Source: Funneliformis mosseae (Eukaryota; Glomeromycota; Glomeromycetes; Glomerales; Glomeraceae). Taken from it: a stretch of 19,524 nucleotides of DNA. This document shows positions 1 to 9,697 of the stretch, one piece after another. Each line of letters begins with the position of its first letter. Position 1 is the first letter of the stretch. The notes beneath the pieces were generated by a model. It was not told the DNA's origin. It saw only the letters and a list, made by a program, of their open reading frames with translations, and did not search any database. The DNA is taken from assembly GCA_910592005.1 (NCBI GenBank), contig CAJVPP010001512.1:1-19524 (forward strand), in the 5' to 3' direction. The translations under genes were made by a program, and so were the position numbers.

Positions 1-292
1 AGAAGTATAACTTACAATCTGTGATTTCAATTGTTGAATATTTCGTAAGTAAAATTTATTGTTGAAGTTGATATATATACCAATGTATTACCTTCTAAGC
101 CTTCTAACGTAGTAGCGTCCGAAAGTAGTTCTAGAGCGTAGCAAATTTATTTGTTTAAGAAACATTTATGGAATCGTACCGTATCTAATTTCATTTACCT
201 TTATTGATATTGTCGGACATTGTTATAAAATTTCTAAAGAAAATAGAATGTATTATGTTATGTTGATCATTATTTATGTCCAACCCAATGGT
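1..292. other. Intergenic, no gene seen
   Basis: I see no convincing coding frame. The base composition is less extreme than in the middle of the window. Short motifs that resemble the core of the palindrome at 299-364 occur here (gtccgaaag near 117 and tgtcggaca near 211). They may be chance or old relatives of that element. Confidence 0.5.
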
Positions 293-370
293 AGCTCAGT
301 TGTAACCCAAATGCGTTAATGTCCGAAATGCGCATTTCGGACATTAACGCATTTGGGTTACAACAGCTCA
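293..370. mobile_element. 66-bp perfect palindrome with 6-bp target-site-like duplication
   Basis: Positions 299-364 form a perfect inverted repeat with no spacer: each 33-base arm starts gttgtaaccc from the outside, and the centre is aaatgc/gcattt. The palindrome is flanked directly by agctca at 293-298 and again at 365-370. A palindrome bounded by a short direct repeat is what insertion of a tiny element made only of its two terminal repeats would leave. It could also be a foldback remnant. The symmetry and flanking repeat are seen directly; the mobile origin is inferred. Confidence 0.6.
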
Positions 371-1312
371 AAACAGATCATCTGCCTTTAACTTTCGGAA
401 TTGTGACAGTTTATATATACACCTTGTTTACTAAAGAAATTTTCATTTATTTATTATTTATTATAATTTAATTGATAACCTTAGACCAAGATATGCGACA
501 AAATATTTAATTTAATTAATAATATTTCAATTTCGCTATATTTCTTAGTCATATCATTATACAGTATTTTATGAGAGATGTTTTGAAGAATTTATAGGTA
601 GATATTTTATTCTTGATTATTTTTGATTAACTTTATATTATCTATTCTTTTTCTTTTTCTTTTTCAATGAGACTGATTCAATGGAAAATACAAAATGGAA
701 ATTTAGTGCATTTGGGACCGTCATATTTAAAAGTTTTCTGTACATTCGTATACTCAAATATGCTAATTTTATTTTTTATTTATTATTTCGAATTAACGCC
801 TTTTCAGTTATCGTTTTGTTTAAGTTTAGAAGCTGTTTTGAATAGTTTCTATTTCTAATTTAATCTATTGTTTATATTTTTGTTTATTAAAAATCTTTAT
901 TTTGATGATGATTCAGATCCATAACTTTTGCGAAAGAAGTTGAAGCTTTTGAATAATTCAATGATTATTTCCTAACGTTTATTGGTATTTTTTTTTTTGT
1001 TTTAAAAAATAAATATTCGAATACTCATTTGTGTTTGTCGAAATAAAATAATGTCTCATTAGGGAGTTAATTTGATCATCATTATTATTCCGCAATAAAT
1101 TTAATTTTTACAAATCTAGTGACACCAATGCGTACAAAAATGTTCTTGTGACATTCTTGTTGGAATTCTGTAAATCCTTTTCTTTTTCTCTGTATTTTTT
1201 AATCAAATCCAATTTTTGTGATTTTCATAATTTAAATAATACACCGTTACTCCGTTTAATGTTTAAATATTGGTTCTGAAATCTAAATAACGAAAAAAAG
1301 AAGTAAACGATA
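371..1312. other. Intergenic, AT-rich; no supported gene
   Basis: The stretch holds a pyrimidine tract with three ctttttlike hexamers near 645-666, followed by a 63-codon open frame at 667-858. That frame is hydrophobic, has no recognisable motif and no homology I can name, and is probably chance. The last 50 bases before 1313 are the presumed 5' flank of the kinase pseudogene. No promoter element can be assigned with confidence. Confidence 0.5.
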
Positions 1313-2700
1313 ATGTATCACGAATGTGATAAATGCAATCAATTTGGAGTATTTTCCAAGGAAAATCATGCTTGTATTGAATTATATGTAGTTTCTCAGG
1401 AAACGAGAAAACCTTCTAAAGATAATCAACAAGTTTGTCAACAATGTATTAAATGTAATGAATGTGATGAATGGGAAATTCTTTCTAAGGAAAGTCAGCA
1501 AATATGTCAACAATGTAGAAAAACATACAATCGATTTGTTAAATGTCACGACCTGAAAAAATATTCTAAAAAGAATCGACAGATTTGTCAACATTGTATT
1601 ATAAAATGTGATGAATGTGATGATTGGGAAATTTTTTCTGAAAAAAATCCACGGATCTGTAAACTTTGTATTTGGAAATCTGGAAAATGTAAAGGATGTA
1701 ATGAATGGAGAATACATTCTAATGATAATCAACTAATTTGTCAACAATGTATTAAATTGTCTACAGAATGTAATGAATGTGATGATGAATTGGAAATTCA
1801 GCAGATGTGTTTGCAATGTAATAAAATATACAATAGATATTCTAAAAAGAATCGACAGATTTGTCAAGATTGTATTATAAAATGTGATATATGTGATGAT
1901 TGGGAAATTTCTTCTAAAAAAATCCACGGGTTTGTAAACTTTGTATTTTGAAGTGTGGAAAATGCAAAAAATTTAATAAATGGAAAATACCTTCAGAAGA
2001 AAATCAATATATATGTCAACAATGTATTAAAGTGTATGTAAATGTAACGAATGTGTTGAATGGAAAATTCTTTCTAAAGAAAATCCACAGATTTGCAAAG
2101 TTTGCATTTCAAGTTTTAAACATCGCAAAACATTTAATAAAAGGAGAATACCTTCTATAGAAAATTTCCAGACTTGTCATCAATGTATTAAATGTGAGGA
2201 ATGTCACGAATGGAGAAAATTATCTAAAAAAAATTCAAAGATTTGTTAGCAATGTATTGAACATTGTGTTAGATGTAATGAATGTTTAAGATGGAAGAAT
2301 ATTTGTCAATTTTGTCAAAAATGTAGTGATTGTCATGAATGGAGAAAGTCTGAATATGAGCAACGAATTTGCAAAACATTTAAGAAATGTGAAAAGTGTC
2401 ATAAATGGAATAAACCTTCTATGGAAACTTTACAGATTTGTCAAAATTGTATTTTGAAGTATAATAAATGTGATGAATGTAACAAATTGAGAATACCTTC
2501 TGAAAAAAATTCAAAGATTTGTCATCAATGTATTAAAGGGTGTAGTGAATGTGAGGAATGTCATGAATGGAGAAAGCCTTTCATAGAATATCGCCTGGTT
2601 TGTCAAAGTTGTATTAAAATGTATAAGAAATGTAATAAATGTTGTAAATGGACTAAACTATATAAAAAAGATCCATAGATTTGTCAAGTCTGTAATAACT
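1313..2700 (+). repeat. Array of about 18 cysteine-rich coding units (CxxC-x2-W ... C-x2-C)
   Basis: Units of roughly 21-30 codons recur, typically C-x2-C-x2-W, then a basic/polar stretch with S-x2-N, then I-C-x2-C followed by I-K. Examples are CNECDEWEILSKESQQICQQC-type units from about 1455 and CHEWRKP near 2560. The paired CxxC motifs suggest a metal-binding (zinc-ribbon-like) fold, but this is inferred from cysteine spacing only. The array changes frame twice (near 1919 in a run of seven A, and near 2040) and contains stops at 2247 and 2676, both where a Gln codon is expected from neighbouring units. Some units have lost one CxxC pair, so the array was diverging before or after the gene died. 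Confidence 0.8.
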
Positions 2701-2977
2701 TATATAATTTAAGTGAAAATTGAGTTATTGATGACTTTATTAGGATACACAAATGAGTTGTGACAATCAAACTGTAGAAATGGAGTTTATTCCATATAAT
2801 TATTTCAAAGGTGTTGAGTTTATTGCGGAAGGAGAATTCAGCAAAATTTATAAAGTCATTTGGATTGATGAACCAATTGTACATGGTAGACTAAATTTTG
2901 AATGGAATGGTTTTACAACAGTTGTTCTCAAAAAACTCAATAATACTAAAGATATATCGTTTAAGGAGTTAAATGAG

Positions 2978-3056
2978 GTAATATTTTAATTTTTTCTATT
3001 TATTAATAATATAATACAATAATCTTAATAATTTTATTGATTTTTTATAAATTCAG
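2978..3056 (+). other. Intron in kinase domain
   Basis: The donor gag|gtaata and acceptor ttcag|ata bracket a 79-base AT-rich gap between the N-lobe (ending KELNE) and the rest of the kinase. Phase is 0 at the donor. After the acceptor an extra base in the T/A run near 3066-3075 is needed to reach the frame that reads NCELYSS and then EYYGITID, so the exon carries a frameshift or the acceptor has drifted. Confidence 0.65.
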
Positions 3057-4057
3057 ATAAAAATATTTTTTAAACTGTGAATTATATAGTTCGTTTCATA
3101 TAATTGAGTATTATGGAATTACTATTGATCTTATGACGGGAGATATTATGTTTATTATGAATTATTATGAATCAGGTGATTTAGGTCATTACTTGGCAAA
3201 AAACTTTTTTAATATTGAATGGATTCAAAAGTTAGAAATATTGGATAATATTATAGGAAGACTTTATCATATTCATAATCAAAAATTTATTCATCGAGAT
3301 TTACATAGCGGTAATATACTTTATAGTAAACATTTCACGGTAAGTGATTTAGGGATTAGTAAGTCTTCAACTGAATCAACAGATGATAAAATTTATGGAA
3401 TAATTTCTGATATTGCTCCCGAGATTTTTTAAGGACAAACATATACTACAGCAACAGATATCTATAGTTTTGGTATGATTATGTGGGAGATAATGACAGG
3501 TAGAAAACCATTTTGGGATAAAGATCATGATACAAAACTTATTATTGAAATATGTGATGGTTTACGTTTTCCAATTAACGCAAATGCACCTGAGGGTTAT
3601 ATTAATTTAATGCAAAGTTGTTGGCTTCCTGACCTATATAAAAAGCCAACTGCCGCTGATTTAAAGAAAAATTTAGAAATTATAAAAGATATTGAATAGG
3701 ATAATGTAATAGATCTTAATAAAGAAACAAAAATCATAAAATCATTAGAGATAGGACCTATTACGACAAATAATCGGAAGGCAATTATAAGAGTAGATCA
3801 TTAGGTGAAATGATAAAATCTACAATGTTTGAAAGAAGTCAATCTATTAATTCAGAATTAGGTAATTATAATCAAATTGACGTACATACTTCATTATTGG
3901 ATTTAATAATTAAATTTTTTGTTAAATTTCTAGATCCATTCGATTATTATCAAAAAAGTCATCAATTTTCTAATGGTAATTTGTATTTGACTAATACTTA
4001 TTTTAAATTATTTTTATTATTAATATATATATTTTTCTTTTAAAAAAAACTAATAAG

Positions 4058-4362
4058 AAAAGGTAAAAGAAAACTAGATGATGATAAAAAAAGTAAATTA
4101 TTTGAAGATAAAAATCATGGTAATTTATTCATACTGTATAATAAAATTAAATTAAATTAAATTAAATATGTTTATTTAAACGAATTTATCTAGATTATGT
4201 ATCAAAGGAACTAGAACTGGATATCAATGAAAGTGGTAAGCAGACATGATATTCTATATACTGTATGTAATATCTTTTATTTAAATTATAAACTAAATGT
4301 GTTATTATTATTTTTTAGAATATATTACAAAAAAACTTGATTTTAACATCAATATTCTTTGA
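4058..4362 (+). pseudogene. 3' exons of the kinase gene: duplicated acidic tail motif split by two introns
   Basis: Reading 4059-4119 gives KGKRKLDDDKKSKLFEDKNH. Splicing 4120-4193 joins this to DYVSKELELDINES (4194-4235), and splicing 4236-4318 joins to EYITKKLDFNINIL and a TGA at 4360. The two short exons encode variants of one motif (Y-x-[ST]-K-[EK]-L-[ED]-[LF]-[DN]-I-N). All junctions keep phase, which supports the splice calls. Upstream, between about 3975 and 4058, another intron with donor at 3976 is plausible but does not keep frame. The intron at 4120-4193 contains an aaatt tandem run at about 4144-4166. Confidence 0.65.
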
Positions 4363-4901
4363 ATTTTATTTCGGATCGTTAGCTTATCAATAAATTTTAC
4401 ACAGTATTTCAATGATTTTATATAATAACATTCATATTATCAAAAGAAAATGTATATTAAATATAATATGCTATATATCTTAGTAAGCATTTTTCTTTAT
4501 TATTAATCATGATCTTATTGCACGATAGAATTATGCATAAGATTTGAGGAAAGCAAAAACTTTTTAATAAAATCCATCTTGAATCCAAATTTTTGAACTT
4601 TTTTTTTCAAGTTTACCATGCTTTGACAATTTTAAAATTTTGATTACCAGACCCACTAAATTTAATGCTAAATTATAGTTATTAACATAAAGCTGACATA
4701 TATACCTATTCAAACAACTTCAAATAGCAAATTTATTTCAATTTAAATTAATTACCATCTATCAATGTAAAACTTTGGCAGAAAAAAAGGTCATCACCAA
4801 TTTCTTTTATATCATTTGTGAAATGAACGAACAGTTATATGTAGTTTGTGCAGATTCTGATAGTCTTCTAAATAGATTAGTGTAGATTTATATTATCATA
4901 T
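4363..4901. other. Intergenic, no gene seen
   Basis: This is AT-rich sequence after the kinase tail. I see no coding frame, no tRNA-like fold and no clear repeat. It separates the kinase pseudogene from the short inverted-repeat element at 4902. Confidence 0.5.
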
Positions 4902-4992
4902 GGGACCTTTGCAATTTAAAGTGGAAACTGTCGGAAAAAATCAATTTTACATTTATATGATTTTTAGTTCAAAATATGTTTGCAAAGGTCCC
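4902..4992. mobile_element. Short inverted-repeat (MITE-like) element, TTTGCAA family
   Basis: The stretch starts gggacctttgcaa (4902-4914) and ends with its exact reverse complement ttgcaaaggtccc (4980-4992), giving 13-base perfect ends on a 91-base unit. The left end continues tttaaagtggaaact, which resembles the inner part of the larger element at 10467-10621 (cctttgcaat..aaag..ggaaact), so the two are probably related. No clear target duplication is visible. An open frame of 66 codons that covers it (4900-5100) is a by-product. Confidence 0.5.
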
Positions 4993-5052
4993 CTCTTCTT
5001 GCATGATCTCCTCTCCTTTAATTTTATTAAAAAATCATCATCCATCTTAACC

Positions 5053-5215
5053 TATATTAGTTTCACAAAGTTGATTTTGATCATGAATTTGATATTCTAA
5101 AGATGTTCAATAGGGTTAAGACCAGACAGATACTCTAATATATTAATGTTTTTGCGAAAAAAATTTCATATCTAAATAGTTATGAGATAAGATATATCAC
5201 CTGAAAATTCCATTG
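5053..5215 (-). pseudogene. Tc1/mariner-like transposase relic (C-terminal DDE region)
   Basis: On the minus strand one frame reads SGDISYLITI, two stops, NFFRKNINILEYL and then SGLNPIEHL, ending in a stop near 5053. This lines up in order and spacing with the Tc1 superfamily block QQDNAP-H-S..V..WF...NI-VL-WP-SPDLNPIEHLW, so the LNPIEHL motif near 5105-5125 is the landmark. The catalytic region upstream is not readable. Only about 50 codons can be matched and stops interrupt them, so this is an old dead fragment. The nearby inverted repeat at 4902-4992 could be one end of the same element, but that is inference. Confidence 0.5.
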
Positions 5216-5339
5216 CATTTTATACATAAGATAACTTATTCGACATTTTTATTTCTAACATAAAATTCGTTACCAGAGCATATTTTTTAAAGCCTAGCAA
5301 ATGTAAAAATAATGTAAATAGAACCGGCATATTCACAAC

Positions 5340-5772
5340 GTAATGCAGAATAAAAAATTAAAATAATGAAGAAGAAATTTACAAAGTTCAGATGAGGCAT
5401 TATACAAACTAAGATTTGCATTTCCGTTCAGGATTGCAAGTTAACATATTTTTATTGGTGTAAAGAATTACGAGATATCACAAAAAAGAAAATTAATATA
5501 AGACCAGAGTATAAATAATTGATAACAATGAGTTCTAGAAAGATCAATTATGCAATCAAGATATTCCTTTTGGCATCTTTTTTAAGACCACCTTGTAGTA
5601 AATGTATACTATTTCAGAAAGCTGAAAATGCATCAAGTCTGCATAGAATATCAAACAACTTGAAACGCACAAGAGAAAATGAAAACCTGGGATGAAACTT
5701 TTGGTGATGATAACTTTATCCGTGTTCAAAAAAATAAACCGACTCTAATACAAAACTATTTATGCTATTTAT
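5340..5772 (+). pseudogene. Weak coding relic, unknown function
   Basis: Several short plus-strand stretches have protein-like composition. One reads SSDEALYKLRFAFPFRIAS (about 5380-5440). A small ATG frame at 5528-5695 (55 codons) begins MSSRKINYAIKIFLLASFL and contains a CxxC pair. A third stretch in another frame, 5679-5772, begins MKTWDETFGDDNFIRV and ends at TAA. The frame change between the second and third would be a frameshift in one old coding segment. I do not recognise the protein. It overlaps no other coding call; the Tc1 relic lies just below on the other strand. Confidence 0.25.
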
Positions 5773-6407
5773 AATTAATATAATTAATTTTAATGCCTGA
5801 TACACAATACTGGATAAAAACTTTTATCTAAACTTTTATTTGATAGAAATGAATATCCTACAAATGTGATTTTCATATAAAGGATAACACAGGGTTGGAA
5901 ATTTGTATGTACTAGATAAAATTAACACAGTACTTGTACTTGTACTGTACTTGTATAAATTTTATATTAATAATTATATTATACAGTACTAACGATACTA
6001 ATGAGGGATCCTTGCAAGCATCCTTTGAACTAAAATTCCAGTATATACAAGAAAAGATCATAATAGTGTGACTTAATAGTAATCCAAAAAAACTAAACTG
6101 CTATAATGCGAGCGTTGTAAAATTTGGATTCAATCACATAATTATTATTAGGAAGGAATGTTATTTTTAGAATTTTGTAAGCGCGATTTTTTTATGGGAG
6201 GAGAGTCAATTGATATTATTCACGTGAGATTCTTTTGAATAAGTGTCAAAAACATTTTAAGAAAAATATCTGCAATGGTTCGTGAAGGATGTAAATGTAT
6301 ATGAATATAATATGGAATCTCAACAGATCTATACAAAAAGTTTAAAATGATATTATTTTCTTCTGTATATATTGAAATTAATTCAAAAAAAGTCACACAG
6401 CTGCAAG
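5773..6407. other. Intergenic with short tandem repeat
   Basis: No gene is supported. A small tandem run of acttgt-type hexamers occurs at about 5932-5956. A near-palindrome, ggatccttgcaagcatcc, lies at about 6006-6023. The stretch 6070-6300 has mixed composition with no frame longer than about 40 codons that I trust. Confidence 0.45.
5932..5956 (+). repeat. Short acttgt tandem repeat
   Basis: About four imperfect copies of the hexamer acttgt (tacttgtacttgtactgtac) stand in otherwise AT-rich sequence. A related string, cagtacagtac, occurs near 9730 on the other side of the hAT element. Confidence 0.5.
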
Positions 6408-6422
6408 TAGTATTCTGAAAGG
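6408..6422 (+). repeat. hAT terminal inverted repeat (left)
   Basis: tagtattctgaaagg matches the reverse complement of the right end at 14 of 15 bases. Confidence 0.65.
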
Positions 6423-6566
6423 GTCAAATCGGGTTGGGTTTGAGAATGTACTCAGACTTAACCCGTTTATAAAAACTAACCTGTACAAATACCTGGGTTA
6501 ATATTTATAAAACCTGACCCTGACCTGACCCATTATAGTTTGAACTCTGGATAACCCGGGTCAAAT
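6423..6566. promoter_or_regulatory. hAT subterminal motif cluster (left)
   Basis: This stretch is distinctly GC-richer than its surroundings. It carries repeated short motifs on both strands: cgggtt, aacccg, cctgggtt, cctgaccctgacctgaccc and aacccgggt. In hAT elements such clusters are typical transposase-binding arrays; that role is inferred here. Confidence 0.55.
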
Positions 6567-6705
6567 AAAATTTTTAACAAATTTATTTATGATCAGCAAG
6601 ATAATAGTATATGTATATTGCACAACTTTTACAAAAAAAGATTCTAATTAAGTTTTATATAAATTTTTATAAAAAATTATAAAATATATTCTAATTAAAT
6701 CCTCT

Positions 6706-9449
6706 TTACTCCCACCATAACTTTAAACACATACAGGTGCGAATTGTATTTTTTTTGAGATTGCATTCTTTTTGCTATTATCAAATCAGTTCCGCTGGAA
6801 AAGATCTGTTCTATTGGAACACTTGTAGCTAAATTAAAAATCATTTATTAACTAATATTTAGTAATGTTAAAATTAATAAATTTTTTTACCTGCTATTGC
6901 TGTTAGATGTGGATACTTTACTTCATTTAACTATACATGTTTATTAATGAATTAGTAAAATTAAATCAAATAAAATATATTAATTATTTTTAAATAGATA
7001 CCTTCCACCACAATAAAACATCTTGATTTCGATCTGTTCGAGGATTTTTTAAATACATTTCTACTTCATTTTGTTGATGATTGTTCTTTTTACCAAAAAT
7101 GTGATCTAAGAATTCATCATCATCATTATTATCAGCAACTTCTACATTAGTATTACTAGGTGTATAATTAGTATTATAAACATTAAGAACTGTTTCTTTT
7201 GCATATTGAATAAAATTTTGTTTCTACTTATTGTCTTCATAATAGCCCACTTAAATCGTGGATCAAGCACTATAAAATTATCTATATTATTATTCAGTTT
7301 GTAAAAAAATTTTACTATTTTATATTTCTTACCAGTAGAAATTGTATACATAGTAGTTTCATCAGATTTTGCATAATATAACTCAAGTTTATCCTGCTTT
7401 AATAGCAATTACTATGTCATTAAAACTATCTAAATTTTCACAATATACTTCAAGTCTATCTATTAAATAATTATATATTGGTATGGAAGAAGAAAGTATA
7501 GGATATTTTACAGATGAAAGTATTTTAGTAGTTTGTACAAATATCTATTTAATATAAAATAAAATTTTTTAATTAATTATAATGATTAAATTTATCAAAA
7601 AACTTATTTTTATTTGTCAACTTTCTTACTTTTAAAACAGAAATAATCTCTTTTATTTTATTCCATTCATCATCAGTAATTTCAAAATTTCTGAGATCTT
7701 TATCTCTTTATCTGAATTTGCTATTGCATTTTTTGCCTATAATATAAAAAAATATTATTATATTAATATAATAAAAAAAGCAAATGTATATAATATGATA
7801 AATACTCTAACCTTTTGCATCACAAATGCACGATTAAGCATATCAAATATAGAGTTCTATTATATTCTAACATCCAAGATAAGGTTAAGCTCTTTAATAT
7901 TGGTAGCTTCAATATGATATGCAAACTTTTTTTTGCGTTGTGGTGATGATTTATTTTTACTATAAGCTTATGAAGCTAATTATGATATAAAATTAGTATT
8001 ATAATAATTTAAAATTTAAAGAAATATAAAAAATTAATAAACTTTAGGAATTATTTCTCTAGCATTTATAGTTAAATTCATATTATTCATGATAATATTT
8101 TCAATTTGTGTTTTACCAGCTTTAACTTATCCTAAGATTTCTTATACAACTAAATTTATTATATGAGCAAGGCATTGATGATAAGAATTAATAGCATCAA
8201 AGAAAATATTTTCAATTTGATAAGTATTTTCTAAACATTCTATAAAGGTAATATTATTTGAAGCATTATCACTAGTAACTGCAAAAATCTGTTAAAGTTA
8301 CAATGATTTTATTAGTTATATTTTAAGTTTATATAAATATAAAAATGAAACAATTAAAAAAAAATAAAGAGTTAAAAAAATAAAATAATTAAAAAAAATT
8401 AAAGAAAATAAAAATAAAAATGAAATAAAAAAACAAAATAAAAAATAAAATAAAAAATTAAAAAAAAAAATATTTATTTACCTTTTCTAAAATTCCAAAC
8501 TCATGACAACTTTTTACAAAAGTATTACAAAGATTTTCACCTGAATGAGAACCAGAAAGATCTATAATATCTAGCAATTTATCCTGAAGCTTCTAATCTT
8601 TAGTATTCTAGTGTATTATTATAGCTAAAAAGGAATAACTATTCATTGATGTCCATGAATTAATTGCAAAAGAAATTCTCTCAGATGTACTCTATTAAAT
8701 AGATAAATTGTTTAATAAAATAAAAAAAAAATTTTTAAAAAAAAAATTTATACTGTACATATATTAAATTATCTAAAACAATTTACTCATTTTTTTTTGT
8801 TTCACTTTAAAACTTTCTAATATATCATTTTTTATTATATCTGTTAATAGGACTAGTGTATCTAAATTTAATATTTTTATTATCTTTCGAAAATATTTAT
8901 TTTTTAATGTTATAAATGGTTGATCATCATCGATCATCTATTTAATAATAAACTTGCAAAAACCTTTTTGTGTAAACTTAAAAAAAAATTATTTTTAATA
9001 TTCATATCTTTTTATTTTATGTATTATTTATTAATATACCTTAGATAGAATTGTTGTATAGTTTACAAATTCATCGAATATGCTTTAGGTTTCAACCATT
9101 AAATTCTTTGCTTTTTTAGGTTTTCTCTAAATAATTACATTTTAAATAACACTAAAGATTTGTTGTATTAGAATCACCAATCTTGTAAAATTATATTTTA
9201 TCCTTAAAATTTTAAGAGATTAGATTTATAATTAATTTTTTTATAAAAATGCTTATGAATATTTAAGCAAATTTTTATTTTTTTTCTAAAATACTTACGG
9301 GCAGTTTAAGCACTTAACCACTCGATGAGTTCTTGCATTTTTATATTCTTGTGAAAGTTCTTTTTCTTCAAAAAGTTTTCTAGTAAAAGTTCACTTCTTA
9401 GAAAAGGGCGCTTTCCAAGAATTATTTTCTCAGCCTCGCTCATTTTCAT
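6706..9449 (-). pseudogene. hAT-family transposase, multi-exon, broken
   Basis: Minus-strand exons read in order (plus coordinates): 9449-9299 (MKMSEAEK..., ending C-x2-C, possible BED finger remnant), 9124-9040, 8937 to about 8740 (QPFITLKNKYFRKI), 8691-8482 (NSWTSMNSYSFLAI, then LSGSHSGENLC), 8288-8043 (VTSDNASNN, then HIINLVV), about 7974-7812 (SSPQRKKKFA), 7736-7630 (DDEWNKIKEI), 7544-7002 (LDPRFKW, DHIFGKK, LLWWK), 6930-6891 (VKYPHLTAIA) and 6828-6706 (TSVPIEQIFSSGTDLI, then MCLKLWWE and TAA). This is the normal hAT domain order including the C-terminal dimerisation region. Stops lie at 9087-9085, 8610-8608, 8595-8593, 8144-8142 and 8129-8127, with frameshifts in the first, seventh, eighth and last exons. 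The first catalytic Asp of DSWTS is Asn here. About eight residues (RDYLxIPA) are missing between the last two exons. Confidence 0.8.
8328..8481. repeat. A-rich low-complexity tract
   Basis: Runs of aaaat and aaaaat dominate the plus strand. It lies in an intron of the hAT transposase, where on the minus strand it is a T-rich stretch just downstream of the donor at 8481. Confidence 0.7.
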
Positions 9450-9533
9450 ACACAAATCATAAATAAAGTTAGAAATTAAAAATCATATAACATAAACATT
9501 TTATATCTAAGATCATCAAAATATTGATTAAAC

Positions 9534-9680
9534 CTGGATCAACCTGGAGTTAATCTAGGTTAAGCAAAAGTATGAGCCTAACCTGATAGATCAGGTTGAA
9601 TTTAGGACTCATATTAAATAATAATAAACTCAATTCAGATTTTAAATACGAGTCAAGTTAAATAATCCAGGTTTAATCCA
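9534..9680. promoter_or_regulatory. hAT subterminal motif cluster (right)
   Basis: Repeated aacctgg, aacctg, caggtt and ccaggttt motifs in both orientations mirror the cluster at the left end (6423-6566). It also includes the presumed promoter region of the transposase, whose ATG is at 9449 on the minus strand. Confidence 0.5.
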
Positions 9681-9682
9681 AT

Positions 9683-9697
9683 CCTTTCAGAACACTA
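9683..9697 (-). repeat. hAT terminal inverted repeat (right)
   Basis: cctttcagaacacta is the near-exact reverse complement of the left end. Confidence 0.65.

Larger units (their letters stand above)
1313..4362 (+). pseudogene. Decayed Cys-rich-repeat / TKL-type protein kinase gene
   Basis: The gene reads as an N-terminal array of Cys-rich units (1313 to about 2700), a linker, and a kinase domain (about 2780-3690). A tail follows with the family-typical MIKSTMFERSQS (3810 on) and two short acidic repeats. Kinase motifs seen are a degenerate Gly loop (AEGEFSKIYK), the VAIK-like lysine in VVLKKL, HRDLHSGN (HRD at 3292-3300), DLG in place of DFG (3346-3354), APE (3415-3423) and DIYSFGMIMWE. Introns are 2978-3056, 4120-4193 and 4236-4318, and the last codon is TGA at 4360-4362. 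Disablements are stops at 2247, 2676, 2721, 3430 and 3697, and frameshifts near 1919, 2040, 2744, 3070 and 3785. Several frameshifts lie in A or T runs, so sequencing error could explain some of them. Such kinases form a very large family in Glomeromycotina; targets are unknown. Start is the first ATG in the repeat frame. Confidence 0.85.
6408..9697 (-). mobile_element. Complete but inactive hAT DNA transposon
   Basis: The element is about 3.29 kb. Its ends match as an inverted repeat: tagtattctgaaagg at 6408-6422 and cctttcagaacacta at 9683-9697, whose reverse complement differs at 1 of 15 positions. Each end is followed inward by a cluster of short GC-richer motifs (6423-6566 and 9534-9680), as is common for hAT subterminal transposase-binding regions. 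A degenerate hAT transposase fills the interior on the minus strand. I could not find matching 8-bp target duplications (gctgcaag versus gttctata), so the insertion is old or the exact ends differ by a few bases. Confidence 0.75.

Noticed and set aside
287..303. tRNA-like A box (ggtagctcagttg)
   Set aside because: The match straddles the palindrome edge and there is no B box or cloverleaf; the agctca part is the flanking direct repeat.
667..858. 63-codon open frame, hydrophobic
   Set aside because: No motif, no neighbour context, and length expected by chance; not called as a gene.
1382..1927. Minus-strand open frames opposite the Cys-rich array
   Set aside because: They are shadows of the repeat-coding plus strand, rich in F, I and T from its antisense.
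3340..3346. ggtaagt donor-like site inside the kinase domain
   Set aside because: Using it would remove the DLG motif; the frame continues through it correctly.
4900..5100. 66-codon open frame
   Set aside because: It spans the short inverted-repeat element and has no coding features.
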